Translations under genes and position numbers: made by a program
Shown: one piece after another, positions 1-9,348 of the stretch
How positions within the stretch are numbered: position 1 is the stretch's first letter
Layout: every line of letters begins with the position of its first letter
The notes under the pieces: model-generated
What the model was told of the DNA's origin: nothing
Database searches by the model: none
The model's input: the letters and a program-made list of their open reading frames with translations, nothing else
Origin: Alphaproteobacteria bacterium
GTDB taxonomy: Bacteria; Pseudomonadota; Alphaproteobacteria; Rhodobacterales; Rhodobacteraceae
DNA: 64,000 nt
Assembly (NCBI GenBank): GCA_029289325.1
Contig: JARFTV010000006.1
Location: 21,570-85,569 of the forward strand
Reading direction: 5' to 3'

Positions 1-98
1 TTCACCTTCTTGAGCCGCTTGTCGAAGGCGTCCAGTTCCTCTTCGGCCGCGGGCTTCTTCGGTCCGATCTTCTGCAGCAGGTTCAGCACTTTTTTCAT
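1..98 (-). CDS. Hypothetical protein, N-terminal part (runs off window edge)
   Basis: Reverse strand reads MKKVLNLLQKIGPKKPAAEEELDAFDKRLKKV and stays open to the window edge. Confidence 0.45.
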   Translation of the reverse strand, partial: MKKVLNLLQKIGPKKPAAEEELDAFDKRLKKV

Positions 99-259
99 CG
101 GGTGGTCCTCTTGCCGTCAGGCCCCATATCCTGCGCAAGCGGGGCAGGACTGTGGCAAGCCGTGGCTGGTTTCGGGGCTTGTCGGCGTCAAATCGAAACG
201 GAATGTTTCGACAACCGCACAGCTATTGCGCAGGCTGAGGTAGAAGGGTGAAGATTCCG

Positions 260-601
260 TTAACCGTCCTCTTGCGCCTCCGCCTGCAACTCTCTGGCGA
301 GGAAACGCTCGAAGGCGTCGAGGTCCAGCGGCTCGAACTGGCCGAACCCCTGCATCCAGACCGAGGCCGCACGCATCGCATCCGGTTCCAGCTTGCACCA
401 GATCACCCGGCCCCGCTTCTCGCGGCTGATAAGCCCGGCCTCGGCCAGCACGGCCAGATGCTTCGAGATCGCCGCAAGGCTCATCTGGAACGGCTCGGCC
501 ACATCGGTGACAGCCATGTCATCTTCAAGCAGCATGGCGAGGATGGCCCGTCGCGTCGGGTCGGCCAGGGCAGAAAAGACGGCATCCAGACGGTCGGTCA
601 T
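260..601 (-). CDS. ArsR-family helix-turn-helix transcriptional regulator
   Basis: MTDRLDAVFSALADPTRRAILAML...LAAISKHLAVLAEAGLISREKRGR is typical ArsR winged HTH; internal Met chosen as start. Confidence 0.85.
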   Translation of the reverse strand: MTDRLDAVFSALADPTRRAILAMLLEDDMAVTDVAEPFQMSLAAISKHLAVLAEAGLISREKRGRVIWCKLEPDAMRAASVWMQGFGQFEPLDLDAFERFLARELQAEAQEDG

Positions 602-793
602 CGCGCGACTATTTCCCGGACCCCGGCAATCGTCAACCACGGGGTTGAATATGGAAAGGCATCGCGAAGGGGCATCCCGCAGGGGGCGCTGCCATCGAAA
701 CCAAGCATTTCCAGCAACTTAGCGGCCATTTTGCCTGCTTGACTCTCTGCCCCCCGCTCCGTAGAAGCGGCCCGACTGTGAAAGGGCTGACCG

Positions 794-1120
794 ATGGCGT
801 CCGAACCCGATCCCGACCGTCTGCGCGCGCTGGAAGACCGGCTGCAGAAAGTCAGGGGGAAAGAGCCGCCGGCCCAGACCCACACGGCAAAAGGTTTCTC
901 GCAGGGCGAGGTGGCCTGGAGGATGGTGATCGAGCTGGCGACCGGCATCGGGCTGGGATTTGCCATCGGTTACGGGATCGACGTGCTTCTGGGCACGCTT
1001 CCGATCTTCCTGGTGATCTTCACGCTCTTCGGCTTCGCTGCCGGCATCCGCACGATGCTGGGGACGGCGAAGGAACTGGGACGAAAGGCCGAAGCGGCCG
1101 CAAAGGACGAAGGAAACTGA
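794..1120 (+). CDS. atpI: F0F1 ATP synthase subunit I (AtpI)
   Basis: Small membrane protein directly upstream of atp[39 protein letters not shown]. Confidence 0.85.
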   Translation: MASEPDPDRLRALEDRLQKVRGKEPPAQTHTAKGFSQGEVAWRMVIELATGIGLGFAIGYGIDVLLGTLPIFLVIFTLFGFAAGIRTMLGTAKELGRKAEAAAKDEGN

Positions 1121-1122
1121 CG

Positions 1123-1875
1123 ATGGCGACGGAAGAAGGCAGCGGGCTTGCGATCCACCCGATGGATCAGTTCGTGGTCAAGCCGCTGTTCGGCGATGGC
1201 CCGATCCAGTGGTACACCCCGACCAACGTCACGCTGTGGATGGCGATCGCCGTCCTGGCGGTCGTAGCGCTTCTGGTCCTGTCCACCCGCCGCCGCGCCA
1301 TCGTCCCCTCGCGCGGGCAGTCGGTGGCTGAGCTGTTCTACGGCTTCATCCACAAGATGGTGGAAGATGTGGCCGGTCACGAGGCGCTCAAGTTCTTCCC
1401 CTACATCATGACGCTTTTCATGTTCGTCTTCCTGTCGAACATGCTGGGCCTGATCCCCATGTCCTTCACCACCACCTCGCATATCGCGGTGACCGTGGTC
1501 CTGGCGCTGCTGGTCTTCCTGACCGTCACGCTGGTCGGCCTGTACCGCAAGGGCCTGGGCTTCCTGGCGATGTTCTGGGTCACCTCTGCGCCACTGGCGC
1601 TGCGCCCCGTGCTGGCGGTGATCGAGGTCGTGTCCTACTTCGTCCGCCCCGTGTCGCATTCGGTGCGTCTTGGCGGCAACTTGCTGGCGGGCCACGCCGT
1701 GATCAAGGTCTTCGCGGGCTTTGCCGGCGCCATGGGCGTGGCCTCGGTGGTTCCGATCGCGGCGATCATGGCGATGTATGGCCTCGAGCTGCTCGTCGCC
1801 GCCGTGCAGGCCTATGTCTTTACCATCCTGACCTGCGTGTATTTGCGTGACGCCGTCGGCGACGCGCATCACTAA
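1123..1875 (+). CDS. atpB: F0F1 ATP synthase subunit a
   Basis: [17 protein letters not shown]...[18 protein letters not shown]; conserved subunit a motif. Confidence 0.96.
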   Translation: MATEEGSGLAIHPMDQFVVKPLFGDGPIQWYTPTNVTLWMAIAVLAVVALLVLSTRRRAIVPSRGQSVAELFYGFIHKMVEDVAGHEALKFFPYIMTLFMFVFLSNMLGLIPMSFTTTSHIAVTVVLALLVFLTVTLVGLYRKGLGFLAMFWVTSAPLALRPVLAVIEVVSYFVRPVSHSVRLGGNLLAGHAVIKVFAGFAGAMGVASVVPIAAIMAMYGLELLVAAVQAYVFTILTCVYLRDAVGDAHH

Positions 1876-1918
1876 GGCCTAAATCAACCTACAACCCTTA
1901 CCTTCACAGGAGAATATC

Positions 1919-2155
1919 ATGGAAGGCGAACTCGCTCTCATGGGCAAATACATCGGTGCTGGCCTGGCTGCCATCGGTCTGGGCGGCGCTGGTATCGGCG
2001 TGGGCAACATCGCGGGCAACTTCCTTGCCGGCGCGCTCCGCAACCCGTCGGCGGCTCCGTCGCAGACCGCCAACCTCTTCGTTGGCATCGCCTTCGCCGA
2101 AGCGCTCGGGATCTTCTCGTTCCTGATCGCTCTGCTGCTGATGTTCGCCGTCTGA
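1919..2155 (+). CDS. atpE: F0F1 ATP synthase subunit c
   Basis: [46 protein letters not shown]; 78 aa proteolipid. Confidence 0.97.
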   Translation: MEGELALMGKYIGAGLAAIGLGGAGIGVGNIAGNFLAGALRNPSAAPSQTANLFVGIAFAEALGIFSFLIALLLMFAV

Positions 2156-2223
2156 TCTTTCCGACCTGACTTCCGGGCCAGTCCATGGGCTGGCCCTGGT
2201 TCCAAGGATTCAGGAGAGACGAG

Positions 2224-2748
2224 ATGGCAACCGAAGCAACTGCCGAGGCGGGAAAGGCTGTGGGGATGCCCCAGCTGGATTTCTCGACCTGGCCGAACCA
2301 GATCTTCTGGCTTCTGGTCACGCTGGTCGTGATCTATCTCGTGCTGTCGAAGGTCGCCCTGCCGCGCATTGGCGCGGTGCTGGCCGACCGGAAAAGCACG
2401 ATCACCAACGACCTAGCCGCTGCTGAAGAGCTGAAGCAGAAGGCGGTCGAGGCCGAAAAGGCCTATAACGACGCGCTGGCCAATGCCCGGACCGAGGCGG
2501 CGAAGATCATCGCCGCGGCCAAGGCCGAGATCCAGAAGGACCTCGATGCCGCGACCGCCAGGGCGGATGCAGAGATTGCGGCCAAGACGGCCGAGTCCGA
2601 AAAGTCGATCGCCGCGATCCGCGACGGTGCCGCTGCCGCGGTCGCCGAAGTGGCCCGCGATACGGCGGTCGAGCTAGTCACGGCTCTGGGCGGTTCGGCG
2701 GATGCCAATGCGGTGTCAGCTGCTGTCGCCGCGCGGCTGAAAGGGTAG
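2224..2748 (+). CDS. atpF': F0F1 ATP synthase subunit b'
   Basis: [49 protein letters not shown]; b' family; operon position. Confidence 0.92.
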   Translation: MATEATAEAGKAVGMPQLDFSTWPNQIFWLLVTLVVIYLVLSKVALPRIGAVLADRKSTITNDLAAAEELKQKAVEAEKAYNDALANARTEAAKIIAAAKAEIQKDLDAATARADAEIAAKTAESEKSIAAIRDGAAAAVAEVARDTAVELVTALGGSADANAVSAAVAARLKG

Positions 2749-2749
2749 G

Positions 2750-3307
2750 ATGATGAAGAAGCTCTCTATCCTTTTCGCCCTTGTGGCCAGCCCGGCGCTG
2801 GCTGCGTCCGGGCCGTTCTTCTCGCTGCGGAACACCGACTTCGTTGTCCTGCTGGCCTTCATCGCCTTCGTGGCGCTGCTGGTCTATCTCAAGGTCCCCG
2901 CCAAGCTGACCGGGATGCTTGATGCCCGTGCCGCGATGATCAAGGCCGAACTCGACGAAGCCCGCGCCCTGCGCGAAGAGGCCAAGTCGATCCTCGCCAC
3001 CTATGAGCGTCGCCAGAAGGAAGTGCAGGAACAGGCCGAGCGCATCGTCGCCTCGGCCCGGGACGACGCGCTGGCGGCGGCCGAACAGGCCAAGGCCGAC
3101 CTGAAGGCTTCGATTGCGCGCCGTCTGGCATCTGCGACCGATCAGATCGCTTCGGCCGAGGCTGCTGCGATCCGTCAGGTGCGTGAACAGGCCATCGCCG
3201 TCGCGGTTGCCGCGGCCGGGGATGTTCTGGCCAAGCAGATGACCGCTGGTGCAGCCTCTGCCTCGATCGACGAGGCCATCGCCCAGGTCGAAGCCCGCCT
3301 GCACTAA
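2750..3307 (+). CDS. atpF: F0F1 ATP synthase subunit b
   Basis: TM plus long charged helix; starts 1 nt after b' stop. Confidence 0.92.
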   Translation: MMKKLSILFALVASPALAASGPFFSLRNTDFVVLLAFIAFVALLVYLKVPAKLTGMLDARAAMIKAELDEARALREEAKSILATYERRQKEVQEQAERIVASARDDALAAAEQAKADLKASIARRLASATDQIASAEAAAIRQVREQAIAVAVAAAGDVLAKQMTAGAASASIDEAIAQVEARLH

Positions 3308-3330
3308 AGGGCCAGAGGACCAAGCTATCA

Positions 3331-3366
3331 ACCGGCGGCTCCTCATCGGGCCGCCGGTTTCCTTTT
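3331..3366 (+). terminator. Rho-independent terminator of the F0 operon
   Basis: ACCGGCGGC-tcctcatcgg-GCCGCCGGT followed by TTCCTTTT. Confidence 0.75.
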
Positions 3367-3410
3367 GCCAGCTTGTTCTTGAAGGGATCCGGGATCGCTG
3401 CGCTGCGGCC

Positions 3411-4178
3411 CTAGCGCCGCGCCTCATGCTCCAGCCGCTGCCGCGCTATCGCCTCGTGCTTTTCCGCCCGCAACTGCGCGACGAAGGACTGTTCGACAAA
3501 ATCGAGATGCGCCTCGACCGCCGCCCGCGCCGCAGCCGGGTCACGGGCCTGGACCGCGGTGTTGATCGCGCGGTGCTGGTCCAGAAGCTGGTCGCGCGTG
3601 ATCCGGTTCCGGAACATCACCTGTCGATTGTAGAACACGCCCTGCCGCAGCAGGTCGAACATCGACCGCAGCATGTGCAGCATGATCACGTTATGGCTCG
3701 CCTCGATGATCGCCATATGGAATTCCGCATCGAGCTGCGCCTCGTCCGAGGGATCGCGCTTCTGATGCGCGGCCTCCATTTTGCGGAAGATCGTGTCGAT
3801 CACCTGCAGGTCGGTCTCCGACCCCAGCCGCGCCGCACGCTCCGCCGCCAATGCCTCGATGTCCCGGCGGAAGCTGATATAGTCCGACACGGCCTCGTCA
3901 TGGCTGGCGAAGAGTTCGATCAGCGCGGGCGAGAAGGCCGAGCCCAGCACATCCGCGACAAAGACGCCCGATCCTGCCCGGCTGATAAGCAGTCCGCGTT
4001 CCGACAGTTCGGCCAATGCATCGCGCAGCGAAGGGCGCGACACCCCCAATTCCTCGGCCAGGTCACGTTCCGAGGGCAGCCGCTCCCCCGGACGCAGGAT
4101 GCCGCGCAGGATCAGTTGTTCGATCTGCCGGACGACGGACTGGGACAGTTTCTCGGGGGTGATTTTGGCAAAGGGCAT
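3411..4178 (-). CDS. GntR-family transcriptional regulator (FadR/FCD type)
   Basis: QIEQLILRGILRPGERLPSERDLAEELGVSRPSLRDAL plus C-terminal FCD-like helical domain. Confidence 0.9.
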   Translation of the reverse strand: MPFAKITPEKLSQSVVRQIEQLILRGILRPGERLPSERDLAEELGVSRPSLRDALAELSERGLLISRAGSGVFVADVLGSAFSPALIELFASHDEAVSDYISFRRDIEALAAERAARLGSETDLQVIDTIFRKMEAAHQKRDPSDEAQLDAEFHMAIIEASHNVIMLHMLRSMFDLLRQGVFYNRQVMFRNRITRDQLLDQHRAINTAVQARDPAAARAAVEAHLDFVEQSFVAQLRAEKHEAIARQRLEHEARR

Positions 4179-4181
4179 GAT

Positions 4182-4216
4182 CGACCATAATGATTGGTCG
4201 GAAAATATGACCAATA
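4182..4216. promoter_or_regulatory. Putative GntR/FadR-type operator upstream of the regulator
   Basis: Overlapping inverted repeats CGACCA-taatga-TTGGTCG and ATTGGTC-ggaaaatat-GACCAAT. Confidence 0.6.
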
Positions 4217-4233
4217 GGTAAAATGCACAAACG

Positions 4234-4262
4234 AAAAAGGGGCGGCCACGCGGGCCGCCCCC
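4234..4262 (-). terminator. Rho-independent terminator of the OmpA-like gene
   Basis: On minus strand GGGCGGCCC-gcgt-GGCCGCCC followed by TTTTT. Confidence 0.65.
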
Positions 4263-4280
4263 TGCTGGTGCCGAAAGGAC

Positions 4281-4937
4281 TCAGCGGGTCGGGCGGATGA
4301 TGATTTCCACCCGGCGGTTCTTCGCCCGGCCTTCCGGGGTCAGGTTCGACGCGATCGGCTGATCCTCGCCCCGGCCGACGGCCACGATACGGCTGCTGGG
4401 CACGCCGTTCTCACGCAGGACGCTGGCCACCGCCACGGCGCGGCGCTGCGACAGGTCCTGGTTATAGGCCGCGCTGCCGGTGTTGTCGGTGTGGCCGATC
4501 ACCTCGATCCGGCTGTTGGGATACTTCAGCAGGCTCGACGACACCGCCGACAGGTCGCGGCGCAGGTCCGGCCGCAGCGAGGCGCTGTCCACCGCGAAGA
4601 GCAGGTCTTGCGGCATGTTCACGATCAGATAATCGCCGGTATTGGTGACCGAGATGTTCGAGCTCAGCGAGCCACGCAGTTCGGCCGCCTGCCGGTCAAG
4701 GTCGGCACCAATGATCGCGCCCGCCCCGGCGCCCAGTGCGCCGCCGACGATCGCGCCCTTCAGGCGGTCGTCGCCCGAGGAGACCGCAGCCCCGGCCACC
4801 GCGCCGGTCAGACCGCCGATGATCGCGCCCTGGCGCTGCCGGGCATTCGGGTCATCGGGATAGGCATTGGGGTCCACGCAGGCCGTCAGCGCCAGGGTGC
4901 CAGCCACAGCCAGGATCAGGTTCGTTCTCATCATCAT
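4281..4937 (-). CDS. OmpA-family outer membrane lipoprotein (YiaD-like)
   Basis: Lipoprotein signal ...LALTACVDP, glycine-zipper segment, OmpA motif IEVIGHTDNTGSAAYNQDLSQRRA...NRRVEI. Confidence 0.92.
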   Translation of the reverse strand: MMMRTNLILAVAGTLALTACVDPNAYPDDPNARQRQGAIIGGLTGAVAGAAVSSGDDRLKGAIVGGALGAGAGAIIGADLDRQAAELRGSLSSNISVTNTGDYLIVNMPQDLLFAVDSASLRPDLRRDLSAVSSSLLKYPNSRIEVIGHTDNTGSAAYNQDLSQRRAVAVASVLRENGVPSSRIVAVGRGEDQPIASNLTPEGRAKNRRVEIIIRPTR

Positions 4938-5053
4938 CTTTGCTCTCGCCTCGAAATGCGCCCATTGGCGGGCCTGTCCTCAGACGCCTGCCACATTACA
5001 TCAACGACGTCGAGACGCTGCCGGTTCCCTGCACTTCGGCGGGGTTCCGCGCA

Positions 5054-5884
5054 TCACAAACCTGTGCGCGCCGCCTCCCAGGCCAGCATTGCGCGCTTGC
5101 GGGGCAGGCCCCAGTGATATCCCCCCAGCCCCCCGTCCCGACGCAGGGCGCGGTGACAGGGGATCAGGAAACTGATCGGGTTGCGCCCGACCGCCGTGCC
5201 GACCGCCCGATGCGCCTGTGGATGACCGATGGCGCCGGCGATGTCGGCGTAGGTGGTGACATGACCCGAGGGGATGGCCAGCAAGGCCTCCCAGACCTTG
5301 ATCTGGAACGGCGCGCCCAGAAGGTGCAGCCGCGTGGCCCGCCCGCCAAAGGCCGCCTCGGCCAGGGGATGGATCGCCTCGGGATCCTCGACATGGCTGG
5401 CTCCCGGCCAGCGGCGGGTGAGGTCTTCCAGCGCCGCGGCGTCGCCCTTCTCCTCGGCAAAGCCGATGCCGCAGATGCCCCGGTCGGTCGCCATCACCAC
5501 GGCCGGCCCGAAGGGGCTGTCGACCCAGGCCCAGCGGATGACAAGACCCGCGCCACCCCTCGCGTAATCCCCCGGCGACATCGCTTCCCAGGTCAGGAAC
5601 AGGTCATGCAGGCGGCCGGTCCCCGACAGGCCGGTTTCCAGCGCCGTGCCCAGAAGTGTGTGACGCTCGGCCAGAAGCCGGCGGGCGTGGCCGAGGGTGA
5701 GGTATTGCTGATACCGTTTCGGACTGACGCCGACCCATTGGCTGAAGACGCGCTGGAAATGCGCCGGGCTCATGTGCATCCGCTGCGCCAGGTCTTCCAG
5801 CGTCAGGGCAGGGCCCTCGGCGTCGATCACCTGCAGCGCGCGGCCGATCACCTGGTAATGGTAGCTGGGGGACTGGTCGGTCAT
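5054..5884 (-). CDS. AraC-type HTH / methylated-DNA-[protein]-cysteine S-methyltransferase fusion
   Basis: AraC HTH (MHMSPAHFQRVFSQWVGVSPKRYQQYL) followed by MGMT active site IPCHRAL; no N-terminal Ada zinc domain. Confidence 0.9.
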   Translation of the reverse strand: MTDQSPSYHYQVIGRALQVIDAEGPALTLEDLAQRMHMSPAHFQRVFSQWVGVSPKRYQQYLTLGHARRLLAERHTLLGTALETGLSGTGRLHDLFLTWEAMSPGDYARGGAGLVIRWAWVDSPFGPAVVMATDRGICGIGFAEEKGDAAALEDLTRRWPGASHVEDPEAIHPLAEAAFGGRATRLHLLGAPFQIKVWEALLAIPSGHVTTYADIAGAIGHPQAHRAVGTAVGRNPISFLIPCHRALRRDGGLGGYHWGLPRKRAMLAWEAARTGL

Positions 5885-5931
5885 CTTCAGGCTCCTCGGG
5901 CTGCCCGTCGTGCGACTGTGTCTCTCCTCGG

Positions 5932-5973
5932 GAGGAGTGACGACCTCATCGACGAGCCTCGCCCCAGATGTAC
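5932..5973. repeat. Dispersed repeat copy (related to 13641-13680)
   Basis: GAGGAGTGACGACCTCATCGACGAGCCTCGCCCCAGATGTACC. Confidence 0.5.
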
Positions 5974-6046
5974 CCCTGCCGCCCGCGCGCCGCGACCCGT
6001 TTCCTGCGGCTTGTCCCGCGCCGTCTTTCATGCTGCATAAGGCGCC

Positions 6047-6691
6047 ATGACCCCACAGCTTCCCTATGCCACACTGAAACAGATCTTCGCCCGCTTCGCG
6101 GAAGCAGAGCCGCATCCCAAGGGCGAGCTGGAGCACACCAACGCCTTTACCCTGCTGGTTGCCGTGGCGCTTTCTGCCCAGGCCACCGATGTGGGCGTGA
6201 ACAAGGCCACCCACCAGCTGTTCCAGATCGCCGACACGCCGGAAAAGATGCTGGCCCTTGGTGAGGAGGGGCTGATCGAACACATCAAGACGATCGGCCT
6301 TTACCGCAACAAGGCGAAGAACGTCATCAAGCTGAGCCGCCTTCTGATCGAGAATTTCGGTGGTGAGGTGCCCAGCTCCCGCGCGGCGCTGGTCACGCTT
6401 CCGGGGGTGGGCCGCAAGACCGCCAACGTGGTCCTGAACATGTGGTTCCACCACCCGGCGCAGGCCGTCGACACCCATATCTTCCGCGTCGGCAACCGGA
6501 CCGGGATCTGCCCCGGCAAGGACGAATCGGCGGTCGAACGCGCGATCGAGGACAACGTCCCCGCGGAATACCAACACCATGCGCATCACTGGCTTATCCT
6601 GCACGGCCGGTATATCTGCGTCGCGCGAAAACCCAAATGCGGCATCTGCCCGATCCGGGACTGGTGCCTTTACCCGGAGAAGACCGCATGA
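6047..6691 (+). CDS. nth: Endonuclease III
   Basis: LPGVGRKTANVV HhH motif and C-terminal CxxxxxxCxxCxxxxxC cluster. Confidence 0.97.
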   Translation: MTPQLPYATLKQIFARFAEAEPHPKGELEHTNAFTLLVAVALSAQATDVGVNKATHQLFQIADTPEKMLALGEEGLIEHIKTIGLYRNKAKNVIKLSRLLIENFGGEVPSSRAALVTLPGVGRKTANVVLNMWFHHPAQAVDTHIFRVGNRTGICPGKDESAVERAIEDNVPAEYQHHAHHWLILHGRYICVARKPKCGICPIRDWCLYPEKTA

Positions 6692-7671
6692 AGTCCTACC
6701 AGGTCGTCGGCATCGGCAATGCCATCGTCGATGTGTTTTCCACCGCCGATGATTCCTTCCTCGACCTGATGGGCATCCAGAAGGGCATCATGCAGCTGGT
6801 CGAACGCGAGCGGGGCGAGATGCTGTATGGCGCGATGACCAACCGCCAGCAGGCGCCCGGCGGCTCGGTGGCGAACACGCTGGCGGGCCTCGGGAACCTG
6901 GGCCTGACGACCGCCTTCATCGGCCGGGTCCACGACGACGCGCTTGGCCGGTTCTACGCCCAGACCATGGCGCAGGAGGGGACGGATTTCGTCAACCCGC
7001 CGGTGCCGGGGGGCGAGCTTCCGACCTCGCGCTCGATGATCTTCGTCTCGCCCGACGGCGAGCGGTCGATGAACACCTATCTTGGCATCTCTTCCGAACT
7101 TGGCCCCGACGATGTGTCCGACAGCGTGGCGGGCAGTGCCGAGATCCTGTTCCTTGAAGGCTATCTCTACGACAAGCCCAAGGGCAAACAGGCCTTCGAA
7201 CGCGCGGTGGAGCTGTGCCATGCCGCAGGCGGCAAGGCCGGGATCGCGCTGTCGGATCCGTTCTGCGTGGATCGGCATCGCGACGACTTCCGCCGGCTGG
7301 TCAAGACGCTGGACTATGTGATCGGCAATGAACACGAATGGTGTTCGCTCTATCAGACCGACCTGTCGGCGGCGCTGGAGCAGGCGGCGACGGATGCGGG
7401 GCTGGTGGTCTGCACCCGGTCGGGCCATGACGTGATCGTGGTGCGCGGCGAGGAAGAGGCCATCGTGCCAGTGAACCGCGTGGTGCCGGTGGACGCAACC
7501 GGGGCAGGGGACCAGTTCGCTGCCGGGTTCCTGTATGGGCTGGCGACCGGGCAGTCGCTGGCGGTGGCTGGCCGAATGGGCTGCGTCGCCGCGGCCGAGG
7601 TCATCAGCCATTTCGGCGCGCGGCCCGAGACCGATCTCAAGGCGCTGTTCCGCAAGGAAGGGCTGGTCTGA
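6688..7671 (+). CDS. PfkB-family carbohydrate/adenosine kinase
   Basis: GIGNAIVDVFS...APGGSVANT...VVPVDATGAGDQFAAGFLYG; PfkB signatures. Confidence 0.93.
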   Translation: MKSYQVVGIGNAIVDVFSTADDSFLDLMGIQKGIMQLVERERGEMLYGAMTNRQQAPGGSVANTLAGLGNLGLTTAFIGRVHDDALGRFYAQTMAQEGTDFVNPPVPGGELPTSRSMIFVSPDGERSMNTYLGISSELGPDDVSDSVAGSAEILFLEGYLYDKPKGKQAFERAVELCHAAGGKAGIALSDPFCVDRHRDDFRRLVKTLDYVIGNEHEWCSLYQTDLSAALEQAATDAGLVVCTRSGHDVIVVRGEEEAIVPVNRVVPVDATGAGDQFAAGFLYGLATGQSLAVAGRMGCVAAAEVISHFGARPETDLKALFRKEGLV

Positions 7672-7677
7672 AGCCGG

Positions 7678-7748
7678 TAGGGGTGGGCGCCATCGCCCAC
7701 CCTACGCTCACGCCCTGACCCGTAGGGTGGGCGATTCGCCCACCTTAC
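7678..7748. repeat. REP-like palindrome pair in a convergent intergenic region
   Basis: GTAGGGGTGGGCGCCATCGCCCACCCTAC and CGTAGGGTGGGCGATTCGCCCACCTTACC, two related palindromes. Confidence 0.8.
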
Positions 7749-8764
7749 CCTTCAAGACAGCCGGCAATCGTCTCCGCCATGCCGGTCAGCAGCGCGGCAT
7801 AGGCCCCCGGCCCCGGTTCCAGTGACGAGCCGACCGGGTCCAGCGCCCCGCCGATCTTCGCCCCGGTCCCCTCGGCCATCTGCTCGATCAGTTTCGGATC
7901 GTGCTGCACCTCGGGGAAGATGCACAGCACCTCGCCCGTCTTGAGGGTCCGCCGCAGCTCGGCCAGTCGCGCCGCCCCCGGCGAGGCCGCATCCCCCAGC
8001 GCCACGCTGCCGGCAAAGCTCAGCCCGTAATGCGCGCCGAAATAGCCATAGGCGTCGTGGAAGGTCACCACCGGCTTGCCCTTCACCGCCTCCAGCCGCG
8101 CGGCCAGCCGGGCATCCAGCGCCGCCAGCTCATCACGCGCCGCCGCCGAATTGGCGGCATAGGTCGCCGCGTTCTCCGGGTCGAGCCGCGACAGCTCGGT
8201 GGCGATCAGGTCCAGCCAGACCTGCGCATTGCCGGGGTCGAGCCAGACATGCGGATCGGTGCCGGAATGGTCGTGGTCGTCATGGCCTGCCGCCTCTGCA
8301 TGATCGTCATGCCCGTGGTCATCGTGCCCGTGGTCATCGTGCCCGTGGTCATCATGCCCGTGATCGTCGTGGCCGGCCTCCTCGGCATGGTCGTCATGCC
8401 CGCCTGCGTCGGCATGGTCGTCATGGCCCGTCTCGCCATAGGCGCGCAGCATCGTCCCCTTGGCGTCCAGCAGCCCTAGGACGGCCGAGCCCTCGGGTCG
8501 GGTCTCCAGCGCGCTGGCCAGCCAGGGCGTCAGCTCTGGCCCGATCCAGACCACCAGACCCGAGCCGGCCACTGCCGCCGCCTGGCTGGGGCGCAGCTGG
8601 AAGTCGTGCTCATCCGCACCTTTCGCCAGCAGAAGCTCCGGCTGGCCAAGGTCCCCCATCACCTGCGCCACCAAAGCATGGACCGGAGGAATGTCGGTCA
8701 CCACCCGCGGGACTTCGGAGAAGGCCGGGGTGCTGGCCAAGAGAGCGGTTATGATATAACGCAT
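7745..8764 (-). CDS. znuA: Zinc ABC transporter substrate-binding protein with His/Asp-rich loop
   Basis: MRYIITALLASTPAFSEVPRVVTDIPPVHALVAQVMG...; HGHDDHGHDDHGHDDH loop; beside Fur-family gene and znuCB. Confidence 0.95.
   Translation of the reverse strand: MRYIITALLASTPAFSEVPRVVTDIPPVHALVAQVMGDLGQPELLLAKGADEHDFQLRPSQAAAVAGSGLVVWIGPELTPWLASALETRPEGSAVLGLLDAKGTMLRAYGETGHDDHADAGGHDDHAEEAGHDDHGHDDHGHDDHGHDDHGHDDHAEAAGHDDHDHSGTDPHVWLDPGNAQVWLDLIATELSRLDPENAATYAANSAAARDELAALDARLAARLEAVKGKPVVTFHDAYGYFGAHYGLSFAGSVALGDAASPGAARLAELRRTLKTGEVLCIFPEVQHDPKLIEQMAEGTGAKIGGALDPVGSSLEPGPGAYAALLTGMAETIAGCLEG
8748..8760. promoter_or_regulatory. Putative Zur box inside the first codons of znuA
   Basis: GTTATGATATAAC, 5-nt arms with 3-nt spacer. 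Confidence 0.5.
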
Positions 8765-8803
8765 GCAAAGCCCTTTCGCCTGGTTCGGGCAAGGCATATG
8801 TAT

Positions 8804-8816
8804 GTAATATCATAAC
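8804..8816. promoter_or_regulatory. Putative Zur box in the znuA-zur intergenic region
   Basis: GTAATATCATAAC, near-identical to the 8748 copy on the opposite strand. Confidence 0.6.
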
Positions 8817-8829
8817 AGGTCAACCCCCG

Positions 8830-9348
8830 ATGCCCGCCCCGCATGATCCCGCCCATTGCCCCGGTTGCGCGACGCCGGACCTGGCCTTCGCGGCGCATGA
8901 CCATGCCCATTGCGCCGCCGACGCCCTTCAGCGTGCCGAAGCGATCACCGCCGCCAATGGCGCGCGCCTGACCCCGGTTCGCCGCCGCGTGCTGGAAATC
9001 CTGCTTGAGGATCACCGCGCCCTCGGTGCCTATGACGTGCTCGCCCGCCTTGCCGCAGACGGCTATGGCAACCAGCCGCCGATCGCCTATCGCGCGCTGG
9101 AATTCCTTGTCGAACAAGGGCTTGCCCACCGGATCCAGCGCCTTAACGCCTTTACCGCCTGCGCCCATCCGGGCGAGGCTCACGCCCCCGCCTTCCTGAT
9201 CTGCCGCGTCTGCCAATCCGTCGCCGAGGCCACCGCGACCTCTGCCCGCAGCGCCCTGGACGCCGAGGCCGCGCAGCTTGGCTTCACCATCGAGCGCAGC
9301 ACGATCGAGGCACTCGGCCTTTGCCCCGCCTGTCAGGACCAGCCATGA
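8830..9348 (+). CDS. zur: Fur-family zinc uptake regulator (Zur)
   Basis: LTPVRRRVLEILLEDHRALGAYDVLARLA...FLICRVCQSV...CPAC; divergent from znuA. Confidence 0.9.
   Translation: MPAPHDPAHCPGCATPDLAFAAHDHAHCAADALQRAEAITAANGARLTPVRRRVLEILLEDHRALGAYDVLARLAADGYGNQPPIAYRALEFLVEQGLAHRIQRLNAFTACAHPGEAHAPAFLICRVCQSVAEATATSARSALDAEAAQLGFTIERSTIEALGLCPACQDQP

Noticed and set aside
8300-8420. Short tandem repeats resembling a small CRISPR array
   Set aside because: Units are contiguous without unique spacers and translate in frame into the ZnuA His/Asp loop
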